DNA from: Polynucleobacter necessarius
GTDB lineage: Bacteria > Pseudomonadota > Gammaproteobacteria > Burkholderiales > Burkholderiaceae
Assembly: GCF_900096755.1 (NCBI RefSeq)
Contig: NZ_LT615227.1
Location: 1-64,000, forward strand
Length of the DNA stretch: 64,000 nucleotides
Reading direction: 5' to 3'
Each line of letters starts with the position of its first letter. Within the stretch, counting starts at the first letter, position 1. A program made the translations under genes and the position numbers. This document shows, piece after piece, positions 18,379 to 28,213 of this stretch. The notes beneath the pieces are model-generated. The model had not been told where the DNA came from. It worked only from the letters and a program-made list of their open reading frames with translations, and did not search any database.

Positions 18379-19727
18379 TAATAGGCGGCCCTTAATCGGA
18401 ACCAGCATGCTCTGACCATGCCATTCCAGTAAGCCAGATTCTTCTAGACTCTTGAGCTCTTCAATCTCTCGTCCAAAGTAAGCCGGAAAATCAATTCCAT
18501 GGGACTGTGCAAACCGATCTGTATCTAATGCAAATTGACACATGAGTTCGCCAATGAGCTCGCGACACAAGAGATCATCTTTATCCAACTGCAGCCCTCT
18601 GAGAACTGGTAGATGGCCTTTATCTAAGGCTTCGTAATACTCATCTAGCGTACGTACGTTTTGAGAATAGCAATCATCCACTTTTCCAATCGACGAAATA
18701 CCAAATGCGAGTAAGTCACACTCGGCTTGCGTTGAATAACCCTGGAAATTACGATGCAACTTCCCTTCTTTTTGGGCAATCGCCAATTCATCGTCTGGCT
18801 TTGCAAAATGGTCCATGCCGATGAAGACATAACCTGCTTCACCTAGTCGACTAATCGTATTAGACAAAATATCTAACTTATCTGCTGCAGGAGGAAGATC
18901 GGCTTCAGCAATACGACGCTGCGGCTTAAAGATGTGTGGCAAATGCGCGTAGTTATATATACCGAGAGGCGATCTGGATTCATGGCCAACACCACATCCA
19001 CCGTTTCTTTAAAGGTTTCCGGGGTTTGTTTTGGCAGGCCGTAGATCAAATCAACGCTTCTGGATTTAAAACCATACTTTCTGGACCAATCCATCACCGC
19101 TTGAGTTTCTTCAATGGTTTGCACACGGTGTACCGCTTCTTGCACGGCCAGATTAAAGTCCTGAACACCCAGGCTAATACGGTTAAAGCCCAGCTCAGCA
19201 AGCAGTGCAATGTCTTGCTCTGTTACACGACGTGGATCAATCTCTATTGAATACTCACCACCAGGCAGTAATTCAAAATGCTCGCGAGTGTGATGCATTA
19301 ACTCCGTCATCTCCTCATGAGATAAATGAGATAAAAATGTCGGAGTACCGCCACCCCAATGTAACTGCGTCACTGGTATTTTCTTCTGGGCGCCCATGGC
19401 GGAACAGACCATCGCCATTTCTTTTGCCAAATACTTGATGTACTTTGCACTGCGACCATGATCCTTGGTGATGATCTTATTACATCCGCAGTAATAGCAA
19501 ATGTTAGGACAGAAGGGTAAATGGAAATATAGGGATAGAGGCTCGTTGGTTTTGGCTACCCTCTCAAGGGCGCCTAAATAATCTGCTTCACAAAATGCAT
19601 TATGAAAGCGATCTGCGCTTGGATAGGAGGTGTAGCGAGGCCCATTGATATCAAACTTTTGCGATAACTCCGGATGAAATAAAACTTCTTTTTCATCTGC
19701 AATCTGATTGTTTGCCACTGAGCTCAT
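18379..19727 (-). pseudogene. hemN: Oxygen-independent coproporphyrinogen III oxidase HemN, frameshift and lost C-terminus
   Basis: The start at 19727 gives MSSVANNQIADEK. The radical-SAM cysteines CPNICYYCGC and the GGGTP motif are present. The frame breaks inside DRLSVY at 18954-18961, where the repeat TATATATA is two bases too long; removing one TA unit restores NYAHLPHIFKPQRR. A second lesion near 18379 cuts the last 20-odd residues after VPIKGRLL and joins the remnant of uup. HemN makes protoporphyrinogen IX without oxygen and is dispensable when the aerobic enzyme is present. Two independent lesions support true loss. Confidence 0.87.
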
Positions 19728-19749
19728 AGGGCAATTGTAATCCTGGGTA

Positions 19750-21363
19750 TTAGCTTGCCAGATAATCCAAGGCAACCGCCTCTGCCACCTTAATACCATC
19801 TACTCCCGCAGATAGAATGCCGCCAGCATAGCCCGCACCCTCTCCTGCCGGATAGAGTCCTTTGATATTCAGGCTTTGGAAGTTGGGTCCGCGCGTGATG
19901 CGCAAAGGCGATGATGTGCGCGTCTCAACTCCGGTTAAAACAGCATCCTTCATTGAAAAACCTTTGATTTGCTTCTCAAAGGCAGGTAGCGCTTCCCGAA
20001 TTGCCTCAATCGCATATGCAGGCAAACTTTCGGCTAAGTCAGTTAAATGTACGCCAGGTTTGTAAGAAGGTATTACGCTTCCAAATTGTGTAGATGCCTT
20101 ACCTTCCAAGAAATCCCCAACCAATTGGCCCGGAGCTTCGTATGTTCCGCCACCCAATTCAAATGCCTTGGATTCAATTGCACGTTGAAACTCAATGCCT
20201 GCGAGTGGCCCACTAGGGTAATCTTCTGGGGTGATACCAACAACGATGCCTGCATTGGCATTGCGCTCATTACGCGAGTACTGACTCATACCATTAGTAA
20301 CCACACAATTTGGCTCAGAGGCTGCAGCCACCACGGTACCGCCAGGACACATACAAAAACTGTATACAGCGCGGCCATTCTTGGCGTGATGGACTAATTT
20401 GTAGTCAGCGACACCGATAAGCTCATTGCCTGCATGGGGACCCAGGCGCGCTTTATCAATGAGTGATTGTGGATGTTCAATTCGAAAGCCAACTGAAAAG
20501 GGCTTGGCCTCCATAAACACGCCGGCATGATGAAGAGCCTCAAAGGTATCGCGTGCGCTATGTCCTAATGCCAGCACCACATGATTTGCAGGCAAGTCGT
20601 CGTGCCCCTCAATTTTTACTCCAGTAATTTGCTGATCTTGAATATCAAAACCAATCACTTTTTGGGAAAAACGAATCTCTCCGCCCAGATCAATAATCTC
20701 TTGGCGGATTTTTTCGACCATACCCACCAAACGGAAGGTGCCTATGTGGGGTTTTGCTACATACTGAATTTCTTCTGGGGCGCCGGCCTTAACAAACTCA
20801 TTGATTACCTTGCGACCATAAAATTTAGGGTCTTTGATTTGACTGTAGAGCTTGCCATCCGAAAAGGTTCCTGCCCCACCCTCACCAAACTGCACATTGG
20901 ATTCTGGATTAAGAACATTCTTGCGCCATAAGCCCCAAGTATCTTGAGTACGCTCACGAACTTTTTTCCCGCGCTCCAAGACGATAGGCTTGAAGCCCAT
21001 CTGCGCAAGTACTAAAGCAGCAAATATTCCACAAGGGCCAAAACCGATGACTACAGGACGTAATGCCTTCCCATTAGCTATAGACTCAGGAGCCTTAGCA
21101 ACAAAGTGATAACTCGTATCTGGCGATGGTCTTACATGAATATCGCCTGAAAATTTCTGAAGAATACTTTCTTCATCTTTCAGCGAGAGATCAACGGTAT
21201 AGATAAATGACAGTGCGACGTTTTTACGGGCATCATAACTGCGCTTAAAGACCTCAAATTGAATTAAGTCTTTTTGGGATAAATTCAGGCGCTTCAGAAT
21301 CGCTAACTCCAGGGCTTCTGGGGCATGGTCGATTGGCAAACGCAGTTCAGTAATACGGATCAT
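19750..21363 (-). CDS. NAD(P)/FAD-dependent oxidoreductase (FAD-dependent dehydrogenase family)
   Basis: This 537-residue flavoprotein has an N-terminal extension of about 100 residues, then the FAD motif GFGPCG, ERGKKVRERTQDTWGLW, the GGAGTFSDGKLYSQ segment and a C-terminal YPAGEGAGYAGGI. It matches a conserved uncharacterised bacterial dehydrogenase family. The ATG at 21363 (MIRITELRL) is preferred over one 12 bases upstream because the family begins at this point. It is intact and ends 22 bases before hemN starts on the same strand. No substrate is known. Confidence 0.83.
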   Translation of the reverse strand: MIRITELRLPIDHAPEALELAILKRLNLSQKDLIQFEVFKRSYDARKNVALSFIYTVDLSLKDEESILQKFSGDIHVRPSPDTSYHFVAKAPESIANGKALRPVVIGFGPCGIFAALVLAQMGFKPIVLERGKKVRERTQDTWGLWRKNVLNPESNVQFGEGGAGTFSDGKLYSQIKDPKFYGRKVINEFVKAGAPEEIQYVAKPHIGTFRLVGMVEKIRQEIIDLGGEIRFSQKVIGFDIQDQQITGVKIEGHDDLPANHVVLALGHSARDTFEALHHAGVFMEAKPFSVGFRIEHPQSLIDKARLGPHAGNELIGVADYKLVHHAKNGRAVYSFCMCPGGTVVAAASEPNCVVTNGMSQYSRNERNANAGIVVGITPEDYPSGPLAGIEFQRAIESKAFELGGGTYEAPGQLVGDFLEGKASTQFGSVIPSYKPGVHLTDLAESLPAYAIEAIREALPAFEKQIKGFSMKDAVLTGVETRTSSPLRITRGPNFQSLNIKGLYPAGEGAGYAGGILSAGVDGIKVAEAVALDYLAS

Positions 21364-21474
21364 GGAGCTCAACAATACACAGTAATTTGAGGGTTTTTGC
21401 GCCTCTTTATGTAAATAATACTGGTTATAGAGCCCTTCAACCGAAGTACTAGCGCATAAAGGCGATAATGCGGC

Positions 21475-22023
21475 ATGGCCCTACGCGCAACAATCCACAA
21501 AGCCGACCTCCACGTCACAGACTCCGACCGCCACTATTACGGCAGTCACTCCCTTACGATCGCCAAACACCCCTCGGAAACTGAAGAGCGGATGATGGTC
21601 AGAATCATTGCCTTTGCTTTACAGGCGAGCGAAGACCTGGTCTTTACTAAAGGTTTAAGCGACACCGATGAGCCGGATCTTTGGATTAAGGATCTCACGG
21701 ATGCCATTCAGCTGTGGATTGAAATTGGGCAGCCAGATGAGCGCAGAATTCTGAAGGCGTGCGGCCGGTCAGATCAAGTGATCGTTTATTGCTATGGAGG
21801 GCACACAAGCAAAATCTGGTGGGACGGTATCGCCAATAAGCTCACTAGAGCGCGCAATCTTCAAGTCGTATCCATTCCAGCAGAACAAGTAAATGAATTA
21901 AATAAGTTGGTTGAGCGCAGCATGGTGATTCACGTCAATATGCAAGATGGTGAAGTCTACGTTTCTTCCGATAAGGGCCAAGTCACTATTACCCCAGAGA
22001 TCTGGCGCAAAAATCAAGACTAA
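21475..22023 (+). CDS. YaeQ family protein
   Basis: This 182-residue protein matches the YaeQ family throughout: MALRATIHKADLHV, HPSETEERMMVRI, the LTDAIQLWIEIGQPDE segment, and the terminal VYVSSDKGQVTITPE. The fold resembles PD-(D/E)XK nucleases. An old report linking YaeQ to haemolysin transcription has not led to a settled role. The gene has its own start after a short leader. Confidence 0.9.
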   Translation: MALRATIHKADLHVTDSDRHYYGSHSLTIAKHPSETEERMMVRIIAFALQASEDLVFTKGLSDTDEPDLWIKDLTDAIQLWIEIGQPDERRILKACGRSDQVIVYCYGGHTSKIWWDGIANKLTRARNLQVVSIPAEQVNELNKLVERSMVIHVNMQDGEVYVSSDKGQVTITPEIWRKNQD

Positions 22024-22064
22024 CCCCCCAAGATAAACAACCAGGATAAAAGTGGATTGCTGAT

Positions 22065-22478
22065 ATGCGTGTCGTCATTCTCGACACCAATGTTTTGCTC
22101 GATCTCTTTGTCTTTAATGACTTTAGAGCGCTTCATTTAAAGGAGGCCTTGCTTGCCGGCCACATTAGCGCTCTTGCTACCCCTAAAACACTAGAAGAAT
22201 TTGCTGATGTGATTTCTCGTCCGCTGTTTTCTTTAGACAAAACAGCTCAAGAGAAAATCTTGCTGCAGTGGAGTTCTCTAGCAAAGAGTGTGGGCGATGA
22301 AGATCTTCAAAAATCTCCCTGGCAATGTCAAGACCCAGACGATCAAGTCTTCCTAGATTTGGCTTTTACGCATAAACCCTGCACTTTGGTGAGTAAAGAT
22401 AATGAGGTCTTAAGGTTTATAAGCAGGGCTGCCACAGAACAAGTTCTTATTACAGCAGACTACACTCAAGCTCTATAG
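22065..22478 (+). CDS. PIN-domain protein, putative toxin-family nuclease
   Basis: This 137-residue protein belongs to the COG1569-like PIN family. Conserved acidic positions appear as LDTNVLLDL (Asp7, Asp13), EEFADV (Glu) and [11 protein letters not shown] near residues 86-96, which form the metal site of an RNase-type fold. Members are often listed as toxins, but no antitoxin gene flanks this one, so a housekeeping role is as likely. It ends in TAG and overlaps the convergent LLM gene by six bases. Confidence 0.8.
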   Translation: MRVVILDTNVLLDLFVFNDFRALHLKEALLAGHISALATPKTLEEFADVISRPLFSLDKTAQEKILLQWSSLAKSVGDEDLQKSPWQCQDPDDQVFLDLAFTHKPCTLVSKDNEVLRFISRAATEQVLITADYTQAL

Positions 22479-23471
22479 ACTTTGGGCGGCCTGCGCTGCT
22501 ATCTCGAAGGATTTGAGTCTAGCTTGATGATCAAATATCTGGCCAGTAAATATCAATTCATTTGCGCCCGTTTTATCCAGCCACTGGCGCATTCCCTTTT
22601 TAACAGTCTCCAAAGAACCGACCACTGAGCATTGCAGAGCATGAGCGGCAGCATCTTGCTCATGGGGCTCACAAAAATCATCCAGACTTTCAATCGGTGG
22701 CGGCAGTTGTCCGCGCGTATTGCGCCGCATTCTGACAACATTCTGCTGCAAGGTGGTAAAGAGATGTTGCGCCTCTTCATCCGTATCTGCAGCTACGACA
22801 TTCATAACAAATGCTGAGTATGGTGATGCAAGTTGTACAGATGACTTAAATAAATCACGGTAAATCTTCATTGCTTCCAATAGCTGTTCTGGTGCAAAGT
22901 GCGAGGCAAATGTATACGGCAAACCAAAATGTGCAGCCAGCTGCGCGCCATACAGGCTAGAGCCCAAGATCCAAATCGGCACGTTCGTATTGGCGCCAGG
23001 TATCGCCTTAACAGACCGCCCTTCCTGAATAGGGCCAAAGTAATGTTGAAGCTCACGAACGTCTTGCGGAAAGCGATCATCACTTCCTAATAAATCACGT
23101 CGTAGCGCCCTTGCCGTCATTTGGTCAGTTCCAGGTGCGCGCCCTAACCCCAGCTCAATACGACCTGGATAGATAGATTCCAAAGTGCCAAATTGTTCTG
23201 CGATGACGAGTGGCGCATGGTTTGGCAACATGACCCCGCCAGAACCTACCCGGATATGTGATGTACCTGCAGCGATGTAGCCCACTAGCACTGCAGTTGC
23301 AGAACTGGCATTTCCAGTCATATTGTGATGCTCTGCCACCCAGTAACGGGTGTAGCCCCATTTTTCTGCATGTTGCGCCACATCCAATGAATTACGAAGC
23401 GCATCACCAGCAGTAAATCCCTGAGGAATGGGAGATATATCTAGAATGGAGTATGGAATGGGATTAGCCAT
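22473..23471 (-). CDS. LLM-class flavin-dependent oxidoreductase (MsnO8/YhbW-like)
   Basis: This 332-residue luciferase-like monooxygenase has the opening [19 protein letters not shown], the [13 protein letters not shown] segment and [14 protein letters not shown]. Such enzymes use reduced flavin; the substrate cannot be inferred. It is intact, and a short intergenic region separates it from the broken DUF1653 gene on the plus strand. Confidence 0.88.
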   Translation of the reverse strand: MANPIPYSILDISPIPQGFTAGDALRNSLDVAQHAEKWGYTRYWVAEHHNMTGNASSATAVLVGYIAAGTSHIRVGSGGVMLPNHAPLVIAEQFGTLESIYPGRIELGLGRAPGTDQMTARALRRDLLGSDDRFPQDVRELQHYFGPIQEGRSVKAIPGANTNVPIWILGSSLYGAQLAAHFGLPYTFASHFAPEQLLEAMKIYRDLFKSSVQLASPYSAFVMNVVAADTDEEAQHLFTTLQQNVVRMRRNTRGQLPPPIESLDDFCEPHEQDAAAHALQCSVVGSLETVKKGMRQWLDKTGANELIFTGQIFDHQARLKSFEIAAQAAQSL

Positions 23472-23504
23472 TACCAGATCATACTGAGAAAGTACGTTAT
23501 TGAC

Positions 23505-23741
23505 ATGAGCAAACCAAAAATGGCAGCCCCTGATGAAGGGCTCTTTAAGCCTGGCAGTAAATTACGGCACGTTAAAACAGGCGGCTTCTAGTTACTAGCC
23601 AACCAAGAGGCCACACTGGAGCCAGCTTACGTTTATGAATCCATGCAATCTCACGACTTTTGGATAAGGCCCCAAGCGGAGATGGAAGATGGTCGCTTTG
23701 AACTCATTGCGCAATCAATAAGAAAGATATCAAATGACTGA
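23505..23741 (+). pseudogene. Small DUF1653-like protein with in-frame TAG
   Basis: The reading from ATG 23505 ([12 protein letters not shown]) goes through [15 protein letters not shown] and then meets TAG at 23589-23591. It continues in the same frame through [29 protein letters not shown] and stops at 23741. The layout R-H-x-K-x-G-G-F followed by a VYES and W-x-R-P block fits DUF1653, where the position after GGF is normally Tyr followed by Glu. Loss of three bases from TTCTATGAG, or a base change, would give the TAG. The 3' end overlaps the slyX start by eight bases. Confidence 0.6.
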
Positions 23742-23931
23742 AGATCGAATCACGAATCTAGAAATCAAGCTCAGCTTTACCGAGGACTTGATTGAGAAAC
23801 TCAACGAGACTGTCTATAAGCAACAGCAGCAGATTGAATTTCTTTATCGGGAACTGAAGGCCATTAAAGAGCAAGCTAGCAGTGGCGGTGGAGGCGGTAG
23901 CCTCAAAGATGAAATCCCTCCACACTATTAA
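23734..23931 (+). CDS. slyX: SlyX family protein
   Basis: This 65-residue coiled-coil protein has the SlyX core: [20 protein letters not shown] and [15 protein letters not shown], then a Gly-rich linker and the conserved tail EIPPHY. The function is unknown. It overlaps the 3' end of the broken DUF1653 gene. Confidence 0.87.
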   Translation: MTEDRITNLEIKLSFTEDLIEKLNETVYKQQQQIEFLYRELKAIKEQASSGGGGGSLKDEIPPHY

Positions 23932-23990
23932 CTTACTGCTAATATCTTCATAAGTATTAATAAGATTAACCACTCCGCAGGAGCAAAATC

Positions 23991-24338
23991 ATGAGTAACT
24001 TAACGCTATTTATAGTCCAGTGGGGCTTAACTTCTTTATTCCTATGGGTGGCTAGCTATATTTTTAGTGGCTTACGCTTTGCTGATGGCGGCTCGTTATT
24101 GATTGCCGCTCTATTGCTTGGCTTTGCGAATGCCATTGTGAAGCCGCTATTGATTTTGTTCACACTTCCACTAACAGTAGTGACCATGGGGCTGTTTTTA
24201 CTGGTGATCAATGCATTGGTATTGATGCTGGTGTCTGCAGTGGTGAGCGGCTTTACGATCTCTAGCTTCTGGACAGCCTTCTTCGCCAGCATCTTTATTT
24301 CTTTGTTCAGTCTCTTTGTGAGCGGACTCGTATTTTAA
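23991..24338 (+). CDS. Phage-holin-4-superfamily membrane protein
   Basis: This 115-residue protein is made almost wholly of four hydrophobic helices, with the FANAIVKPLLILFTLPLTVV segment typical of the COG1950-type family. Despite the name, these chromosomal proteins are not linked to phage. No phage genes surround it. The role is unknown. Confidence 0.82.
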   Translation: MSNLTLFIVQWGLTSLFLWVASYIFSGLRFADGGSLLIAALLLGFANAIVKPLLILFTLPLTVVTMGLFLLVINALVLMLVSAVVSGFTISSFWTAFFASIFISLFSLFVSGLVF

Positions 24339-24355
24339 GAGTGAATTACCTGGGT

Positions 24356-26158
24356 CTATTTAGACCCAGGATAAATATCTGACCAAGGTCGCAGCGCTGA
24401 ATTGCAAGAATAGGATTTCGTAACCAGCGATTTAGCATTTTCAGCGGCAATACTGATTCCGCCCGTGAGGATGCCTAGACCAATAGTGACAGCACTATTA
24501 ACTACCCCCTCCTTATGAATCCCTGCGCTGGGATTTTGCAATGTACCTTGCAGCATCACCAAACTGCCAAGATCGAGGCCAGTTGTTAGGCCAGACTTTT
24601 CATTGGGATTAATTTTGATATTGATAGCTTCGGTATTGAGGTTGACCGTACCAGCCAACAGAATATCCAAGCGATCGGTAACTGCGCCAACAGAATCCTT
24701 CGCAGTGATAATGCCATTAGCAATTGGCAAATAGGCAACTGCGCACTCTAAAATAGTTTTTTTGGTTTTCTTGCGCATTGGATTGACTGCATCCAATACT
24801 GTGACGACAAAATCACCGCCCTTATTCATTAAAGCGGAGTCCAACACTGCATTGCCAATATAAACCTGGACCGTACCGTTTGCCGAAGCAGCTATCTGGT
24901 GCAAGCTTTTCCCTCGACTGCTGATGTTAAAGGCAAGTTCAGTGTTGCCGCCGCTTACCCGCGCATTGGGATCTGCGGTCACTACAATTTGCTCCAATGA
25001 GAAATCCTTGGCGATACCTTTTGCCACCAGCATAGGGCTTGGACCATGAAATTGAGAGAGCTTAATTTGCGCCTGCGCCTCACCCTTGCCTACGGCAAAA
25101 TTCAAATCGTTGATTTCTAGATCCTGACCTTTAAATAAGAGATTGGCCTTCACATTGGTAAATGGGGCTTGATCAGGAACGCCCAGCTTATCAATATTGA
25201 GAGCAATCTTGCCAGTAGCCTCTGGGATTAAATCGAATGGAAGCATGTCAGCACTAAAGAAATATTTTTCCTGAGCCTTGGGGGGAGCGCTTATAGACTT
25301 CACCTTTGCGCCATTCGCAGCAATGACTGCTGAACCTGCAAGCGGAACCAAGTCAAACGATTTGGAATTTAGCGAAATATCGAACCTAGGCAATACTTTT
25401 GGTGCCTTATTGATCTTGCCCTGAATGTCGAGAGTCTTGCCATTTAAGGTGAGCACCAAATCAATATCCATCTTTACGGGAGACTGATCCCAATCCATCA
25501 TCGCCGTGCGTAACGAGCTCACTTTTCCTTTTAGACCAAGCGTGTAGTTAGCGTGCTGGGCATCCACAATAACGGACGTTTTTGACCCGCTCTTATCCAA
25601 AGCAAATTTAGGGAGTAAAAAGATCTTGGTCGAGCCATTTGCCTCTTGGTAACTAATTTTCGCATCAGAAATATTGACAGTTTCAATCGCCACAAATGCA
25701 CTGTCATCAGACGTTGATTGGTTAGCAGAATTGCCTGAAGAAGTATTGGGAGTGCTTACTGAAGAAGTCATATCCCAGTTACCTACCCCAGCTTTATTGG
25801 TTTGTAGGTGAGCATCAAGCCCCTTCAAATTCATACTGCTAATTTCAACATTGCCAGTCAGCAAAGGCAGCAATTTGATATTCATCTCAATGTATTTCAA
25901 GGTCAGCATTTGCGCATCACTAGCCCAAGATGCATTACTTAATGAGACTTGCTCTGCAGTAACTCCAATAGAGGGGAATATCTTCAGGCTAACAGGCCCT
26001 GAGATTTTGAGATCTCGACCAGTTGCATCTTTTACTGAGCTACTCAGTAATTTGGTTAATTGCGCTGGATTGACCAATGAAGATCCGTACCACAAGCCCG
26101 CCCCCAATAAAGCAAGGGCAGCAGATATACCCAAAATGAGCTTGATCGTTTTTTTCAT
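24356..26158 (-). CDS. AsmA family protein
   Basis: This 600-residue protein has an N-terminal transmembrane segment (residues about 7-30), then the AsmA domain opening LLSSSVKDATGRDLKISG and long beta-rich repeats. The conserved AsmA-C region with LDAVNPMRKKTKKTILECAV and LNTEAINIKINPNEK lies near the C-terminus. AsmA-like proteins are anchored in the inner membrane and are thought to move phospholipids across the periplasm. It is intact over 1.8 kb and convergent with the holin-like gene. Confidence 0.88.
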   Translation of the reverse strand: MKKTIKLILGISAALALLGAGLWYGSSLVNPAQLTKLLSSSVKDATGRDLKISGPVSLKIFPSIGVTAEQVSLSNASWASDAQMLTLKYIEMNIKLLPLLTGNVEISSMNLKGLDAHLQTNKAGVGNWDMTSSVSTPNTSSGNSANQSTSDDSAFVAIETVNISDAKISYQEANGSTKIFLLPKFALDKSGSKTSVIVDAQHANYTLGLKGKVSSLRTAMMDWDQSPVKMDIDLVLTLNGKTLDIQGKINKAPKVLPRFDISLNSKSFDLVPLAGSAVIAANGAKVKSISAPPKAQEKYFFSADMLPFDLIPEATGKIALNIDKLGVPDQAPFTNVKANLLFKGQDLEINDLNFAVGKGEAQAQIKLSQFHGPSPMLVAKGIAKDFSLEQIVVTADPNARVSGGNTELAFNISSRGKSLHQIAASANGTVQVYIGNAVLDSALMNKGGDFVVTVLDAVNPMRKKTKKTILECAVAYLPIANGIITAKDSVGAVTDRLDILLAGTVNLNTEAINIKINPNEKSGLTTGLDLGSLVMLQGTLQNPSAGIHKEGVVNSAVTIGLGILTGGISIAAENAKSLVTKSYSCNSALRPWSDIYPGSK

Positions 26159-26196
26159 GATTTAAGCATTCTAAAGGGGTGGACTAAAATAGAGCC

Positions 26197-26545
26197 ATGA
26201 GTACAGATAACCTCCCAAAATGCCCTGCTTGCCAGGAAGACATGACTTACTTATCCAGATGGCGAAAACTTTGTTTGCGCCCAATGCGGACATGAATGGC
26301 CAATGAGCGGACCCGCTGAAGAGGCTGAAGCCGGCTTAATCGTTAAAGATGCCAATGGCAATCTGTTGGCGGATGGTGATACGGTAACCTTAATTAAGGA
26401 TCTGAAGGTAAAAGGATCGTCGACCACTTTAAAAGTAGGTACCAAGATCAAGGGAATTCGCCTGGTCTCTGGGGACCATGAGGTGGATTGCAAAACAGAA
26501 GCAGGCAATATGTTGCTTAAAGCCTGCTTCCTGAAAAAGGCTTAA
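26197..26545 (+). pseudogene. PhnA/YjdM zinc-ribbon protein, frameshifted
   Basis: From ATG 26197 the reading gives [18 protein letters not shown] and then shifts phase at about 26248-26258. The correct continuation [14 protein letters not shown] and the C-terminal domain [18 protein letters not shown] to the stop at 26545 are in the next frame. One extra base (or two lost) in ACTTACTTATCC explains it. The family, once tied to phosphonates, has a zinc ribbon of two CxxC pairs and no settled function. An ATG at 26303 could still yield an 80-residue C-terminal fragment. Confidence 0.83.
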
Positions 26546-26560
26546 TAGCTAGCGAGCGTT

Positions 26561-26776
26561 TTAGGCGCTCGCCTTTTTCAATACTGCATAGAGCTGGTCT
26601 TTTAGTAGTAACTTTTCTTTTTTCAACGTTTCAATCTCTTCCGGAGTGGATGGTTCAGTATGGGCCTCCATCCGCTGAATCTTTTGATCCAAATTATTGT
26701 GTTTATCAAATAAATGCGAGAAATGGCGGTCTGAAGTTTTGAGCTTAGTGATTAATTCGCGATATTCAGGGAACAT
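26561..26776 (-). CDS. YdcH family (DUF465) protein
   Basis: This 71-residue helical protein shows the DUF465 pattern FPEYRELITKLK, HFSHLFDKHNNLDQKI and LKKEKLLLKDQLY. It is a short coiled-coil protein of unknown function, common in Proteobacteria. It is convergent with the phnA-like gene. Confidence 0.87.
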   Translation of the reverse strand: MFPEYRELITKLKTSDRHFSHLFDKHNNLDQKIQRMEAHTEPSTPEEIETLKKEKLLLKDQLYAVLKKASA

Positions 26777-26994
26777 AGATTCTCTTTATATAAAAGGTTA
26801 TTCAAAACTACTCGACTCCAGTGTAGCAAGGACGCGACCCTAGAACAATGGTCGATCACGTAAATATATCTCCTCCGCAACCCTTGAAATGAGGCAGACA
26901 AACCCCATATAGAAATGGTTATTTCCCTACGGAAATTGCAGTAATATCATCATGTGCAGTAAGCACAATAACTACCAGAGAAGGGTAATAAACC

Positions 26995-27855
26995 ATGGCT
27001 ACAAAGAAGTCTCCAGTAAAAAAGAAAGTAGCTACCAAGGTGGTAACAAAAGCCCCTGTTAAGAAAGCCGTCAAAAAAGTTGCCGCAAAGAAAGTGGCGA
27101 CCAAAAAGACAGCGAAGAAGGTAGTGAAAAAACCAGCGGCAAAGAAAGTTGCCGCAAAAAAACCTGCTGCTAAAAAAGTGGCGACCAAGAAGCCAGTGAC
27201 TAAGCCTGCCGCTAAGAAAGTGGCGAAGAAGGCCGTTAAAAATGCCTCAGCAAAATCTCCTAAGGTAGATCAATATGGTCTAGAGCAGGATGATGAGTTC
27301 TACGGCTTGTACTTTGCCAAGTCCACTAAAAAAGGTCTGGTAGAAGTTAAGCCCTGCACCTTCTCTCTCATGTACTGGTGGAAAGGCCTACTCGGCTACC
27401 CTGACATGATCGAAATCTCCAAAGGAAGCAATACTGCAATGCTGCAGTTTGAATCTACTTTTGGTGGCGGCGACTCTGGCGAAACAGAATTGACCGAAAA
27501 AGATGTCTTAGATATTGATCACATCATTGAAGTTGATGAAGAAGAGATGCTGGTATCGCTCTACTCTTATGTACCGATCCCCGTCCCAGAGAAATTGATT
27601 GGCGCATTGGGCTTGGCGATTCTGAATATCAACCCAGAAACCCGCTATGGCAGCCTAGAGCTATGCACTACCGATAACAAAGAAGGTGAAATCGAGCATT
27701 TCTTACGCTATCGTGCTGCAACCTATTTGCGCGGCATCAAGGCCGGTAAGGTAGAAGCAATCAAAAGTATGGTTACTAATGGATCCGAGTTCTTCGGCCT
27801 TGCTTTAGATGCAATGTGTGTCAATAAGTCGATTAAGAAATGGTTGCTAAGCTAA
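26995..27855 (+). CDS. H1-like Lys/Ala-rich tail fused to a conserved globular domain
   Basis: This is a 286-residue protein. Residues 1-90 are almost only K, A, V, T and P in AAKK, VKKP and VATKK repeats, the composition of eukaryotic H1 tails and of betaproteobacterial H1-like DNA-binding proteins. Residues 91-286 form a mixed globular domain with FYGLYFAKS, LMYWWKGLLGYPDM and IPVPEKLIGALGLAIL that I do not recognise. The usual free H1-like protein has no such domain. The basic tail is likely to bind DNA or RNA, and the second domain may add a partner or localisation function. A ribosome-binding site, GAAGGG, lies about nine bases upstream of the ATG. Confidence 0.75.
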   Translation: MATKKSPVKKKVATKVVTKAPVKKAVKKVAAKKVATKKTAKKVVKKPAAKKVAAKKPAAKKVATKKPVTKPAAKKVAKKAVKNASAKSPKVDQYGLEQDDEFYGLYFAKSTKKGLVEVKPCTFSLMYWWKGLLGYPDMIEISKGSNTAMLQFESTFGGGDSGETELTEKDVLDIDHIIEVDEEEMLVSLYSYVPIPVPEKLIGALGLAILNINPETRYGSLELCTTDNKEGEIEHFLRYRAATYLRGIKAGKVEAIKSMVTNGSEFFGLALDAMCVNKSIKKWLLS

Positions 27856-27879
27856 TTAGCAGCTCATATCTGTAGCGAT

Positions 27880-28143
27880 TTATCTACAAACATAGATGTA
27901 AGTCATAGGAAAACGGTCATTGACCGTTTTCCTGCTATCCACAATTGATGCAGTTCGCTTTCCAAGCTTATTACACTCAGCAACGGCCACTTCTTGAGCT
28001 TCTAGTTCTTTTGCATCCTTTGGAGTATGCACCCCAATCGTACCGTCAGATTGTTGATAGACGCCAAACCTACTTGGCGGGGTTGAGCAGGCTACACATA
28101 TAGACCCAAGGCAAAATAGCAAGGTAAGATGGATGATTTTCAT
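27880..28143 (-). CDS. Small putative lipoprotein
   Basis: This 87-residue protein has a signal peptide ending in ICVAC (likely lipidated Cys19). The mature part includes RFGVYQQSDGTIGVHTPKDA and later NDRFPMTYIYVCR. I do not recognise a named family. It is convergent with the H1-like gene and is separated from phoR by 70 bases. Confidence 0.65.
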   Translation of the reverse strand: MKIIHLTLLFCLGSICVACSTPPSRFGVYQQSDGTIGVHTPKDAKELEAQEVAVAECNKLGKRTASIVDSRKTVNDRFPMTYIYVCR

Positions 28144-28213
28144 GAAATCTAGCGGTTAGAAGTGAAACACCATTCTAGTCCACAGCGATTATTTGTCTTA
28201 ATCGCCAAACAAG

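Noticed and set aside
22065..22478. PIN gene as half of a toxin-antitoxin pair
   Set aside because: No antitoxin-size gene lies beside it on the same strand; the neighbours are YaeQ and an LLM enzyme.
23991..24338. Holin-like gene as evidence of a prophage
   Set aside because: The family is chromosomal and widespread, and no phage genes are nearby.
26995..27270. Lys/Ala repeats of the H1-like gene as a DNA repeat array or CRISPR
   Set aside because: The repeats are codon-level and imperfect, have no spacers, and are in frame in a clear gene.
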